Source of the DNA: an uncultured Spirochaetales bacterium
GTDB taxonomy: Bacteria; Spirochaetota; Spirochaetia; Sphaerochaetales; Sphaerochaetaceae
Assembly (NCBI GenBank): GCA_949282255.1
Contig: CASDPA010000002.1
Location: 1-64,000 of the forward strand
Direction: 5' to 3'
Length of the DNA stretch: 64,000 nt
The translations under genes were made by a program, and so were the position numbers. Of the stretch, positions 24,912 to 32,678 are shown piece after piece. Positions within the stretch are counted from its first letter, which is position 1. The number at the start of each line of letters is the position of its first letter. Below the pieces are notes generated by a model. The model saw only the letters and a program-made list of their open reading frames with translations, searched no databases and was not told where the DNA came from.

Positions 24912-25295
24912 TTACTCTTCTTCTTTTTCTTCTTCACCGAATACGCTCTCCCTAGTAAATTCCACTCTCGGTAGATATCCCTCTATGACTGCAAACTCCC
25001 TGCAAGCATCTGCCGCAAATCTGACCTCATCTGTCGCATCCGCTTTTGCAAACTTAGGCCAAGAATCAAACTCATCATAATTGGGGTCGTCCTTATCAAG
25101 CTCGGAAGGTGCAACGAACTCATCACAATTTTCCAATCTCAGCTTGATAACCCTCCTGATGTTGAGTTTGTATTTCTCAAGCCATCTGTATAAAAGATTT
25201 GCAATCGGCTCTGTAAGATACTCTTTCAATTCATCAAGTGTAAATTCAAAATCCGTTTCACTGAGAATCGATTCCCATTTTTTATCGCTAATCAC
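24912..25295 (-). CDS. Phage protein, unknown function
   Basis: A 127-aa acidic protein with no motif I recognise, helical throughout (LKEYLTEPIANLLYRWLEKY) and with a Glu-rich C-terminus. It overlaps the metalloprotease-like gene by 4 bases and is followed by the terminator at 24855-24881. Confidence 0.6.
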   Translation of the reverse strand: MISDKKWESILSETDFEFTLDELKEYLTEPIANLLYRWLEKYKLNIRRVIKLRLENCDEFVAPSELDKDDPNYDEFDSWPKFAKADATDEVRFAADACREFAVIEGYLPRVEFTRESVFGEEEKEEE

Positions 25296-25954
25296 TGCAA
25301 CTCTCCTTTCATCAATCTTATTATCTCACGAGATATAGGTCTAGCTTTATTTTTATTCGCATTATAGTCTGCAAAAGCCTCTGCTATCATCTCGCTCGGA
25401 TTATAATTGGCATATCTTGATATCATACTAGCATACTGTCCTGCATTTTTATTAGAACCAGTCTGTTTGTTGAGATTATTAGCCGCAGTCTCGACAATTA
25501 TGTTAGGTACGTTGTTCCCTTTAACAGTCTGACCGAAAAGAGTATCGCCATTTTTATATTTACCGATAATCGTATCATGAGCTACATGACCGTATTCGTG
25601 AGCCACGATATCAATCGCACTTGTACCTTTTGGATGGAATCCCGCTTTTACATCATTTGCATAACTTCTTTCCAGATTCTCATTGGCAAAGTATTTTCGA
25701 TTCAAATATACAGTGCCATTACCACCCAGAGCATATACATTGCTGTTTGAAGTATACAACTGTATCTGAGTATCCCTTAATGCAGGAAACTCATTCATCA
25801 TGTTCTGTCCAAGCTTGTCTATTTCATAACCGAACTGACGATTCACACCCAATCTCGCATATTTGAAATCTTCCGTGTTAGTTGGTACTCTGCCACCACC
25901 AGCAGAACCACCAGAAAATCCATTCCTCTTACTCCTACTTCCTCTGCCACCCAT
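25292..25954 (-). CDS. Putative zinc metallopeptidase with MGGRGS leader
   Basis: A 220-aa protein. The zinc motif HEYGH occurs in IDIVAHEYGHVAHDTI, with a later Glu in PSEMIAEAFADY as possible third ligand. The Gly/Ser/Arg-rich N-terminus (GGRGSRSKRNGFSGGSAGGG) is typical of head-associated phage effectors often fused to MuF proteins. Here it is a free-standing gene some 8 kb from the MuF gene. ATG 25954 has GGAG upstream. It may be ejected with DNA or process virion proteins; activity is not established. Confidence 0.7.
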   Translation of the reverse strand: MGGRGSRSKRNGFSGGSAGGGRVPTNTEDFKYARLGVNRQFGYEIDKLGQNMMNEFPALRDTQIQLYTSNSNVYALGGNGTVYLNRKYFANENLERSYANDVKAGFHPKGTSAIDIVAHEYGHVAHDTIIGKYKNGDTLFGQTVKGNNVPNIIVETAANNLNKQTGSNKNAGQYASMISRYANYNPSEMIAEAFADYNANKNKARPISREIIRLMKGELQ

Positions 25955-26132
25955 CAAAACACTCCAATAAAATGTAAAAAAGAATCGCTATGAAAAACAT
26001 TCCTAACGAAATCCAGAGAGGTATCAAAACAATAGGCCAACTCCATGAAATCAGATTCAATAGTTTCAAGACTATGAATATAATCTGCAACACCCCTAAA
26101 ACTCCCATTCCAGAACTACCCTTTTCTGCCAT
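25935..26132 (-). CDS. Small two-helix membrane protein
   Basis: A 65-aa protein with two hydrophobic segments (residues ~10-30 and ~34-58) and a short basic end. It overlaps both neighbours (17 bases upstream, 20 downstream), so it is part of a coupled unit. Similar tiny membrane proteins are frequent in phage accessory regions; function is unknown. Confidence 0.6.
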   Translation of the reverse strand: MAEKGSSGMGVLGVLQIIFIVLKLLNLISWSWPIVLIPLWISLGMFFIAILFYILLECFDGWQRK

Positions 26133-27156
26133 TCTTCATCCTCTCCGTCACTTCATTTTTAAACTCGATAATCTCGGATTTCCCATAATCAGCATCCACC
26201 ATCCCACCATAAAGGACTATCTTCTTAGGAGTGAGACGTTTGACCATCTCTCCAACCCCGTTCCTGTAAATCAATAACGACTCCTCAGAGCGTTTGACAC
26301 CGACAGTTGATATCGCTAATACCTTTCGCTTCGGCAAGCCGTCAAAACAAAATGTATAGCTCTCAGGAGCAGACCAAGAAACGGTAGGTATGACTTTCAA
26401 ACCCTGTCTCTCCATCATCTGCCCTATGAGCCTAGAGCGATAGACGTTCCATATCTGCATTGCAATAGGCATATCAAGGTAAAGTGAGAAATCAGGGGTT
26501 AAGACGCATTTGAATTTCCTCAACCGCTCTATGTTGGTTAGAGGGTCATTCCATACCCTTTCAAATTGATAATCATCTATGAAGAAATGCACACCCATGT
26601 CAAAGTCCTTGGATGTCTTCGCATAGTTGAACCCTATGAATCTCTCTGGAATCACATCAGAGCCGTGTATGATTGGCATCTGATAGAATCCATCACACGA
26701 ATTGGTATCGAACTCTCCAAGATTATATGCATCATCAGTCCTGTGCCTCTCGTTGATGTCATCATCGTCATCATCGATTTCAAGCTCCTCATCCTCATCG
26801 ATTTCAAAACCGAAATCAGACATGTCTATGTCCAAGTCCTCAAGTTCCTCGACAAGCAGTTTGTCATCCCATCTTGAGGCTTCCGACACCTTGTTGTCCG
26901 CAAGACGAAATGCCTTAATCTGCATCGGGGTAAGGTCATCAGCAACAATGCATGGCACTTGCGAAATATGTAGCTTCCTGCTAGCTTCGAACCTTGTATG
27001 TCCTGCTACTATCACGTTGTCCTTATCAACGACAATCGGTACTTTGAATCCGAACTCTTCAATACTCTTCGCCACCTTGTCTATAGCGTCATCATTCTTC
27101 CTCGGATTCTTTTCATATGGTCTCAATTCATCGAGTTTCTTATAGATTATCTGCAT
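26116..27156 (-). CDS. ParB-like nuclease domain protein with C-terminal DUF4417-like domain
   Basis: A 346-aa protein starting at ATG 27156, with GGAG seven bases upstream. The N-terminal ParB/Srx-like domain has LRPYEKNPRKND and the active-type motif VAGHTRFEASRKL. A highly acidic linker (about residues 115-140, with a run of Asp) leads to a C-terminal domain of ~190 residues (VHFFIDDYQFERVWNDP, then LTPDFSLYLDMP, VLYGGMVDADYG), which looks like DUF4417. Free-standing ParB-like genes near terminases are common; some are nucleases or control DNA modification. No methylase is adjacent. Confidence 0.75.
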   Translation of the reverse strand: MQIIYKKLDELRPYEKNPRKNDDAIDKVAKSIEEFGFKVPIVVDKDNVIVAGHTRFEASRKLHISQVPCIVADDLTPMQIKAFRLADNKVSEASRWDDKLLVEELEDLDIDMSDFGFEIDEDEELEIDDDDDDINERHRTDDAYNLGEFDTNSCDGFYQMPIIHGSDVIPERFIGFNYAKTSKDFDMGVHFFIDDYQFERVWNDPLTNIERLRKFKCVLTPDFSLYLDMPIAMQIWNVYRSRLIGQMMERQGLKVIPTVSWSAPESYTFCFDGLPKRKVLAISTVGVKRSEESLLIYRNGVGEMVKRLTPKKIVLYGGMVDADYGKSEIIEFKNEVTERMKNGRKG

Positions 27157-27260
27157 CAGCTTTCTCCAATTTTTAAAAGCGGCACGAGAAAGCAACAACA
27201 ATGAAAAATTTACTTAGAGGAGATAACGATAAAAAAACAATCAACACCCGTGCCGCCATT

Positions 27261-27304
27261 AAAAATCCCCAATGTGTGAAGGAGGTAGAAACACACATTG
27301 GGGA
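27261..27304 (-). terminator. Strong intrinsic terminator after the late regulator gene
   Basis: A perfect 13-bp stem (27266-27278 with 27292-27304) has a 13-base loop and is followed by five U on the minus strand. A second, wide inverted repeat (GCGGCACG/CGTGCCGC) flanks the next 70 bp. Together these make a well-defined end for the early transcript. Confidence 0.85.
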
Positions 27305-27372
27305 AGTAGCCAAATCCCTTAAAATTCTACGATTATATTAAAACATGGGACTTCTACAAAATAAACTGAACA

Positions 27373-27804
27373 TTACTGCATTTTACTGCACTCGAACCTG
27401 TACCGCTCGGAAAGCTCTTTCAAGACCTCACCATGGCTTTTGTATATCTGTCTTTCACTGTATCCAGATTTCCTCACTATCTCCTTCCATGTAAGACCTT
27501 CGATGTATCTGGAATACATCAGCCATCTTTTGAAATCATCCGTTATACTCTCAATCATCACACATGCATCTTTTTGGAGCTTAACATCCTTAACCAACAG
27601 CCCTTCCACTTCATCCCGAAATGATATAAGCTTGACGAGTGCATCAGTCCTCTTATGTGACGGGTCTCCATTACCATGAGGCATGTCCGATATGATGGGA
27701 GAAACATAAACCGTTGAAGATTCCATCTCTTCGAGTTTCCTCTGTTTGATGCGACAGATGTCCCCCACATACTTGATGTTCTTGAAATATTCCTTTGCTG
27801 TCAT
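27373..27804 (-). CDS. ArpU/RinA-like late transcription regulator
   Basis: A 143-aa protein. The C-terminal half contains a sigma-region-4-like helix-turn-helix (RYIEGLTWKEIVRKSGYSER, then QIYKSHGEVLKEL), as in the ArpU/RinA/DUF1492 group that switches on phage structural genes. It lies after the replication genes and before the packaging genes, the usual place. It is followed by the strongest terminator of the prophage and preceded by the iteron array. Confidence 0.75.
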   Translation of the reverse strand: MTAKEYFKNIKYVGDICRIKQRKLEEMESSTVYVSPIISDMPHGNGDPSHKRTDALVKLISFRDEVEGLLVKDVKLQKDACVMIESITDDFKRWLMYSRYIEGLTWKEIVRKSGYSERQIYKSHGEVLKELSERYRFECSKMQ

Positions 27805-27836
27805 TTTTGACCTCTTGGCTAAGGGTCTTCCTTAGC

Positions 27837-28228
27837 GGTAACACTTGAAAAACAGCCTTAATTCATTCTACCAAAATAAATTACTTTTGTCAGGTAACAC
27901 TTGGTAACACTTGAAATTGAGCAAGTGTTACCTCGTAAATATCTATACTAAAAGTAATTATTCGAAAAGGTAACAGGGTAACACTTAAAACCTCAATTCC
28001 ACTTATATATTATATATAGTATATACTATATTACTCATTTACTAAGTATTCCTATAATATAATAAATAAGAAGGTAACACTTGAAGTGTTACCTTGAAAT
28101 AATTCCTTCTACTATAGATATTTAGATAGGTAACACTTGGTAACACTTGAGGTAACACTTGCCCTATAAAATATCATCTAAATCCTTACAGTAGCCGAAA
28201 TTAGCAAGGTAACACTTGGGTAACACTT
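27837..28228. repeat. Iteron-like array, candidate phage replication origin
   Basis: Twelve exact copies of GGTAACACTT occur in 392 bp, ten in one orientation (27837, 27893, 27903, 27977, 28073, 28129, 28139, 28151, 28208, 28219) and two inverted (27923, 28084); a truncated copy is at 27969. Adjacent copies are 10, 12 or 11 bp apart, about one helical turn. One pair forms a perfect 25-bp palindrome at 28071-28095. The middle (28000-28070) is extremely AT-rich. It directly follows the primase-helicase gene. Confidence 0.85.
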
Positions 28229-30116
28229 AGTCATCACTAACATACATCCTGAACACCTTTCCTGCCACTTTTGATGTCTTTGTCTTAACATTTGCACTCC
28301 TGCATATCTCCTTGCTGAATGTCTGTTTGTTCATCTCCTTATATCCATTCTCGATACAGAAAACCCTGTATTGTCTGTAAACCTCATCGGTAGACCGTCC
28401 CATTACTTCATTCTCAGCGATGAATGAAAGCACTGGATTGTTCTCAATCTCATATTGTCCAAGAGCTTTTGTGACAATATCTGCATGCGTGAAATCCTTT
28501 CTCATCAATACACGTTTGAGTCCTTCAATGCCAATCCGTATAAGATACTCTATCGACTCCTTGCTTTTGAGTTTTGAAACGATGTACGGGTCGTAATCCT
28601 CATCATCTGGTGAGAACTTGGCATTGAACGGGACGATGACCATTCTTCTCAATACAGCTCCCGTCTTGTCCTTCATCCTTGGAATCTCATTGGCACTGAA
28701 AAAGAGCTTGCAGTATGGTTTAAAAAAGAAAACATTCTCCCCTTTGTATTCGCCTTTCAATGCATTACCAGATACTATCTTCTTAAACGTGCTAACACTC
28801 CTCCCCTGTAGAAATTCATCGCTGATATCATCTCCGATATTGACAAGCTTACCAGCAAGCTCCGCAATGCTGAATCGCTCATCAAGCTCCCCCAAATCCA
28901 GATTGGAACAATTGGAATCGCCGTATATCTCCTGCAACACTTCAAGAAACGTACTCTTACCATTGCTCTTCTCTCCTGTGAGCATGAAAGCTTTGGAAAG
29001 CTCGTTTCTCCTAAACATCCCATAACCTATGCATTCTTCCAGAACCGCCCTCACCTGATGGTCGTTGCAAGAAAGCTTATCAAGCGTCCTGTCCGTCAAC
29101 TCGCAATAAGCATCGGGATTATAATCATGCCTGATGATGTTCCTTGTCACCACATCAGGTGTAGGAGGATTGATACTTCCCGTTTCAATATCAAGTACCC
29201 CGTTGTTGAAAGTTATATATCTAGGCTCAGCACTTTCTATCGACTCGGCAAGTACCGCATCTATGTATTTCGCTACCTCAGTCCTATATCTTGATTGAAG
29301 CGTCCTAATATGCCTCACACAGAGGCTATCTATCATGTCGTTGGCATTCACATACTCACCATCCTTGTAGTAGCAGAGTACCCCGTCAATCCTTTTAATC
29401 TTGTGTTCCGCAATCAGGTAGTCTCCGAACCTGTCATGAAGAAACTTCCCTTTCGAAAAGAAGGTTTCCTCTGGGAAAGCGTCATCCCTCGTAATCCTGT
29501 CTATATCCTTATCGGAAAGCTTATCTTCAAACACATACTTGTTGATTATGGAAAGCGTCTCCCTGCAATCATCCTTGGTGAATCCGTGATTAATCAAAGT
29601 GAGGATGTAAGAATACAGCGTGCTGTCCCTTCCGTCTCCGTCCTGCATCCCGTATAAATGCCTGTCCGTTGAATCTATAGGTAACATCCATTTGGGTATC
29701 TTCTGATAGTCCGAATCCTCATCCTTGTCAAAGACCACCTCTCTGGTCTTTCCGTTATATTTGAGACATGCGATTGAGTTCTCACATCCAACCTTGATAT
29801 CGGCCTTGATGCCACATGCCAGATAAACCCCTGTCCTGCACTTCCTTACCCCGTCATTGTAGAAGAAGAAATGCATCCCTTTAGTGGTCTGTCTCATCCT
29901 GCATTCAAGCTGTAAGTCTTCAACCATGTCGGCCAGCAACTCAGCCTGTTCCTTGTCATCGACATCTATGAGGATTGCGTCATCGGATAGCACACCTGCA
30001 TACTCGTCAAGTTTGGAAGCCTCCTCGTAAGTGAGAAGGTTTCCAGCGTCCTTATATTTCTGCAAAGGTGCTTTTCCTTTCGTCTTTACATATCCCTTGA
30101 AGAAAATATCATTCAT
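28227..30116 (-). CDS. Primase-helicase (primpol plus D5/SF3 helicase)
   Basis: A 629-aa protein. The N-terminal part (1-170) looks like a primase-polymerase/bifunctional domain (AILIDVDDKEQAELLADM, then TKGMHFFFYNDG). The C-terminal half is a D5/P4-type SF3 helicase: Walker A GEKSNGKSTFLEVL, then NIGDDISDEFLQG, KLFFSANEIPRMKDKTGA and the arginine region LRRMVIVPF. ATG 30116 is preferred because GGAG is six bases upstream and it overlaps the previous stop. The protein likely opens the origin, and the adjacent iterons are its probable binding sites. Confidence 0.92.
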   Translation of the reverse strand: MNDIFFKGYVKTKGKAPLQKYKDAGNLLTYEEASKLDEYAGVLSDDAILIDVDDKEQAELLADMVEDLQLECRMRQTTKGMHFFFYNDGVRKCRTGVYLACGIKADIKVGCENSIACLKYNGKTREVVFDKDEDSDYQKIPKWMLPIDSTDRHLYGMQDGDGRDSTLYSYILTLINHGFTKDDCRETLSIINKYVFEDKLSDKDIDRITRDDAFPEETFFSKGKFLHDRFGDYLIAEHKIKRIDGVLCYYKDGEYVNANDMIDSLCVRHIRTLQSRYRTEVAKYIDAVLAESIESAEPRYITFNNGVLDIETGSINPPTPDVVTRNIIRHDYNPDAYCELTDRTLDKLSCNDHQVRAVLEECIGYGMFRRNELSKAFMLTGEKSNGKSTFLEVLQEIYGDSNCSNLDLGELDERFSIAELAGKLVNIGDDISDEFLQGRSVSTFKKIVSGNALKGEYKGENVFFFKPYCKLFFSANEIPRMKDKTGAVLRRMVIVPFNAKFSPDDEDYDPYIVSKLKSKESIEYLIRIGIEGLKRVLMRKDFTHADIVTKALGQYEIENNPVLSFIAENEVMGRSTDEVYRQYRVFCIENGYKEMNKQTFSKEICRSANVKTKTSKVAGKVFRMYVSDD

Positions 30117-30348
30117 CGTCAACTCCGTAGTATGCTCTCGCATAGTAATATATGAGTTCTAGAGACAACCCCTGATATGTTTTTAATTCAAATGCAGGAG
30201 AGATTACCACAGGGGCCGAAAAATAGTAATGCCTCACTCTACAAATGAACTCCTTATATCTCATATTCCAGAAATCAGGAAAACATTCCTCCAAACCATA
30301 AATTGCAGTCTTGATTCTTTCAACTAACAACTCGTCCCTTTCATCCAT
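30109..30348 (-). CDS. Phage protein, unknown function
   Basis: A 79-aa protein rich in aromatic residues (FPDFWNMRYKEFICRVRHYYF). ATG 30348 is favoured over the GTG at 30351 by spacing from GAGGAG. It overlaps both neighbours. No family recognised. Confidence 0.6.
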   Translation of the reverse strand: MDERDELLVERIKTAIYGLEECFPDFWNMRYKEFICRVRHYYFSAPVVISPAFELKTYQGLSLELIYYYARAYYGVDDE

Positions 30349-30595
30349 CACACATCTCCTCAGCCTTATCCGCTATCTGTTTCAGCATCGTGTCGCAATA
30401 CTTCTTGGCACTTTTAAGTGTAGTGTAACTGTTAGCTCCAATCACAATCACCTCCGATTGATTCTTATTCGTCACATACACTGTCGCCAAGAATGTATAG
30501 TTCTTCACATACTCCACTCTAGCACCTATGAAACTTCGCTTCGTAAGCTCATCGAACTTTACATATGTATCATCCATCCTCTTAATCCATGGCAT
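30341..30595 (-). CDS. Phage protein, unknown function
   Basis: An 84-aa protein with an N-terminal strand-rich part (YVKNYTFLATVYVTNKNQ) and a C-terminal helix ending near Cys. It begins within the last codons of the ThyX-like gene and has GGAGG upstream. No family recognised. Confidence 0.6.
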   Translation of the reverse strand: MPWIKRMDDTYVKFDELTKRSFIGARVEYVKNYTFLATVYVTNKNQSEVIVIGANSYTTLKSAKKYCDTMLKQIADKAEEMCDG

Positions 30596-31265
30596 TTAGA
30601 AAGTCCTCCATATAAGGTAAGCTCTCAATCCACTCGCAGAATGCATGCCATTCCGAAAGTCTGTGATTCTTTCTCTGGTGGTAGATATTCAAGAGACATT
30701 CATAATTGGTGTCTATCGTCCTGAGCTGATTATAGGATTCTGGAAGAAGCTGTTTGATTGTTCTAAACCAACTTCTTTTCATCCCTTCATCTGTTGACTC
30801 CTTATAGCAACGAATGCTGTTGTTGAGTATGAAGATGATTCCTAGAATGCCATCTTCAAGAAAGCCATCATCAAGGCTAAAATCTTCAATCGCCAGCTCA
30901 CGCATTGTAATCAAGTGCATGGTGCTTGAGCTATTCATATTCACATGCTTATAAGTATCCATCTCAGCCCACCAGTAACGAGGAGCGAAAATATCCGCTT
31001 GTACGTGTATCATGCGTAGGAATTTCCTATGCTCGCTTCCAGCTTTAATCAGCGTACAAGCAAGCCTCATATCCTTTTTACCTATTGAATATCCATCTAA
31101 AGAGTTGTCTTCGAATGGACAATGCTTCCATTTAATGCACTGATAACACTCAGACATTTCCTCGCATATCTTACTGTCGCTGTTCTCATGGCTCATGTAT
31201 GGATTTCTCATGCCTCTGATAGCTCCATCAAAGCCCCATACATCTGTATTTGTTATTTTAATCAT
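30582..31265 (-). CDS. ThyX-like protein (divergent)
   Basis: A 227-aa protein. HRKFLRMIHVQADIFAPRYWW, EMDTYKHVNMNSSSTMH and YHQRKNHRLSEWHAFCEWIE match a group of phage proteins usually related to flavin-dependent thymidylate synthase ThyX. The canonical RHR-x7-S signature is not obvious. An N-terminal extension carries four cysteines (CEEMSECYQCIKWKHCP). It may modify the thymidylate supply or be an inactive or repurposed relative. Classification rests on recalled pattern similarity. Confidence 0.55.
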   Translation of the reverse strand: MIKITNTDVWGFDGAIRGMRNPYMSHENSDSKICEEMSECYQCIKWKHCPFEDNSLDGYSIGKKDMRLACTLIKAGSEHRKFLRMIHVQADIFAPRYWWAEMDTYKHVNMNSSSTMHLITMRELAIEDFSLDDGFLEDGILGIIFILNNSIRCYKESTDEGMKRSWFRTIKQLLPESYNQLRTIDTNYECLLNIYHQRKNHRLSEWHAFCEWIESLPYMEDFLNAMD

Positions 31266-31438
31266 CTCAAGACCTCCTCTATTTCCCTGTCGGTAATTGA
31301 AGATGGCTCATTATGCAGTCTCGAACATACTTTGTTGTTGAATTGACAGTAATCACAATCGGTGTGCATCTTGCACATCTCCCTGACGGCTTCAACCATT
31401 ACTTTCATGTCTTCTTTCAATATCTGCTTTTCAGTCAT
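31262..31438 (-). CDS. Small cysteine-containing phage protein
   Basis: A 58-aa protein beginning at ATG 31438; the upstream extension to 31492 overlaps the preceding gene and is unlikely. Four cysteines in CKMHTDCDYCQFNNKVC could bind a metal ion. It overlaps the ThyX-like start by 4 bases. Confidence 0.55.
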   Translation of the reverse strand: MTEKQILKEDMKVMVEAVREMCKMHTDCDYCQFNNKVCSRLHNEPSSITDREIEEVLR

Positions 31439-31754
31439 TCTTCCTCCAACATCCGTATCCCTGTGAATTCGTTCCAAGCTCGTATGTCTCAAAAGATGTA
31501 GGTGTACTCACATCCTCCAATGTCGTTTTCATTGATTCCAGAAAATCCTCAGCTATCCTGATTGCCTTATTGACGTTCCTGCTTCGTCCAATCGATACGT
31601 TCACAATATTCTTGCTGGATTTGCATATCATGCTGATTTCAAACCAGTTAAGTTGTTTGTTATAAGAAATCTCCACATGAAGATTTTCCGTGATATTGAA
31701 GATGTAATATTCACTGTCTCCTATCTTATGGATTTCCCATATCATCCTACTCAT
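31431..31754 (-). CDS. Phage protein, unknown function
   Basis: A 107-aa alpha-beta protein (strands DSEYYIFNITENLHVEISY and a helix NKAIRIAEDFLESM). No motif is recognised. It overlaps both neighbours, within the nucleotide-metabolism stretch of the replication module. Confidence 0.6.
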   Translation of the reverse strand: MSRMIWEIHKIGDSEYYIFNITENLHVEISYNKQLNWFEISMICKSSKNIVNVSIGRSRNVNKAIRIAEDFLESMKTTLEDVSTPTSFETYELGTNSQGYGCWRKND

Positions 31755-32016
31755 CCCCCGTACTTATTCTTTCAATCTGTCTATCAAGTTTTGCTCGCAC
31801 ATAATCCTTGATGATATTGTCCTTACCTAGCAGATATTCGATTTGAGCAATCATTATTTTCACATCCGCTATCTCTTCCTGTAGATGGTCTATGCTGTCG
31901 TTTGCATCAAAGAAACCTTCTATCGCTTCATTCAGCTCTTCGGATTCTTCTGATAGTTTGAAGAGTTGATGAATCAAACCGTAATGATTTGCTATGAATT
32001 TAATGTCTTCTTCCAT
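31747..32016 (-). CDS. MazG-like nucleotide pyrophosphohydrolase
   Basis: An 89-aa all-helical protein with the family's metal-binding pattern: EESEELNEAIE, then EEIADVKIMIAQIE. Such phage enzymes hydrolyse NTPs/dNTPs and can adjust nucleotide or (p)ppGpp pools during infection. It lies two bases after the clamp-like gene. Confidence 0.8.
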   Translation of the reverse strand: MEEDIKFIANHYGLIHQLFKLSEESEELNEAIEGFFDANDSIDHLQEEIADVKIMIAQIEYLLGKDNIIKDYVRAKLDRQIERISTGDE

Positions 32017-32018
32017 GA

Positions 32019-32678
32019 TTATTTTTTTGTCTCCTCTTCCATAATGTATTGAATCAGATACTTTATACTCCCATCTGCTGAGAGTAGTTGAAGAGGAAGT
32101 ATGGACGTTGCCTTTTTCCTTTCAACCGCATCCATCTCATCAAGCTCTTCTTCCGTATAAATCCTGCTGAAACATGCCCACATGAAATCATCTAAAAGGA
32201 GTTTGACTTTATCAAAAAATTCAGGATTATAAAGACAATCCACTTCACGACACATCATTTCACATAACAGGAAAGGAATGTATTTGTTTGATATTTGAGC
32301 CTTTCCTGCCTTGACGCTCAAGCTTGGTATGTCGAACCGCTCGACGTGTTTTCCGTTGATGTCATAAAACAATCTTTTCCAATTGGTGTATCTACTTTCA
32401 TTATCTGGAAGCTTATCAACTGCGATAAGAATATCGTTCTTGAGAAACTTGCAGAACATTGAAGTCTCTTCGAACTGTGAAAGAAACTCATCGTTTTCAA
32501 TCCTTATCGTAAGAAGCGTTTTCCTGTTGCTAGCAACGAATGTCTTCTCATCTGCATCATAGTAGATGTATTCGAGAGAACGTACCGTATTGGACTTGTC
32601 ACCGTCCTTAATTCTTACAGAATCCAGTGTTTTAAAATAATTGATGTATTCTGGATTTATCCTTATCAATTTTTCCAT
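32019..32678 (-). CDS. Phage protein next to DNA polymerase, possible sliding clamp
   Basis: A 219-aa protein starting at the polymerase stop codon. Several features resemble sliding-clamp subunits: YIYYDADEKTFVASNRKTLL recalls the clamp motif in which a strand leads to A-(T/S)-(D/N)-x-x-R-L, and the C-terminus SADGSIKYLIQYIM resembles the end of bacterial beta clamps (DG..YLIMPM). Only about two-thirds of a bacterial clamp is present. Close coupling with the polymerase supports a processivity role, but similarity is weak. Confidence 0.45.
   Translation of the reverse strand: MEKLIRINPEYINYFKTLDSVRIKDGDKSNTVRSLEYIYYDADEKTFVASNRKTLLTIRIENDEFLSQFEETSMFCKFLKNDILIAVDKLPDNESRYTNWKRLFYDINGKHVERFDIPSLSVKAGKAQISNKYIPFLLCEMMCREVDCLYNPEFFDKVKLLLDDFMWACFSRIYTEEELDEMDAVERKKATSILPLQLLSADGSIKYLIQYIMEEETKK

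Noticed and set aside
27201-27340. A 46-residue + strand frame (MKNLLRGDNDKKTINTRAAI...)
   Set aside because: No ribosome binding site; it coincides with a strong minus-strand terminator hairpin.
27837-28228. CRISPR-like array
   Set aside because: Repeats are only 10 bp, irregularly spaced, in both orientations, with no unique spacers of constant length and no cas genes.
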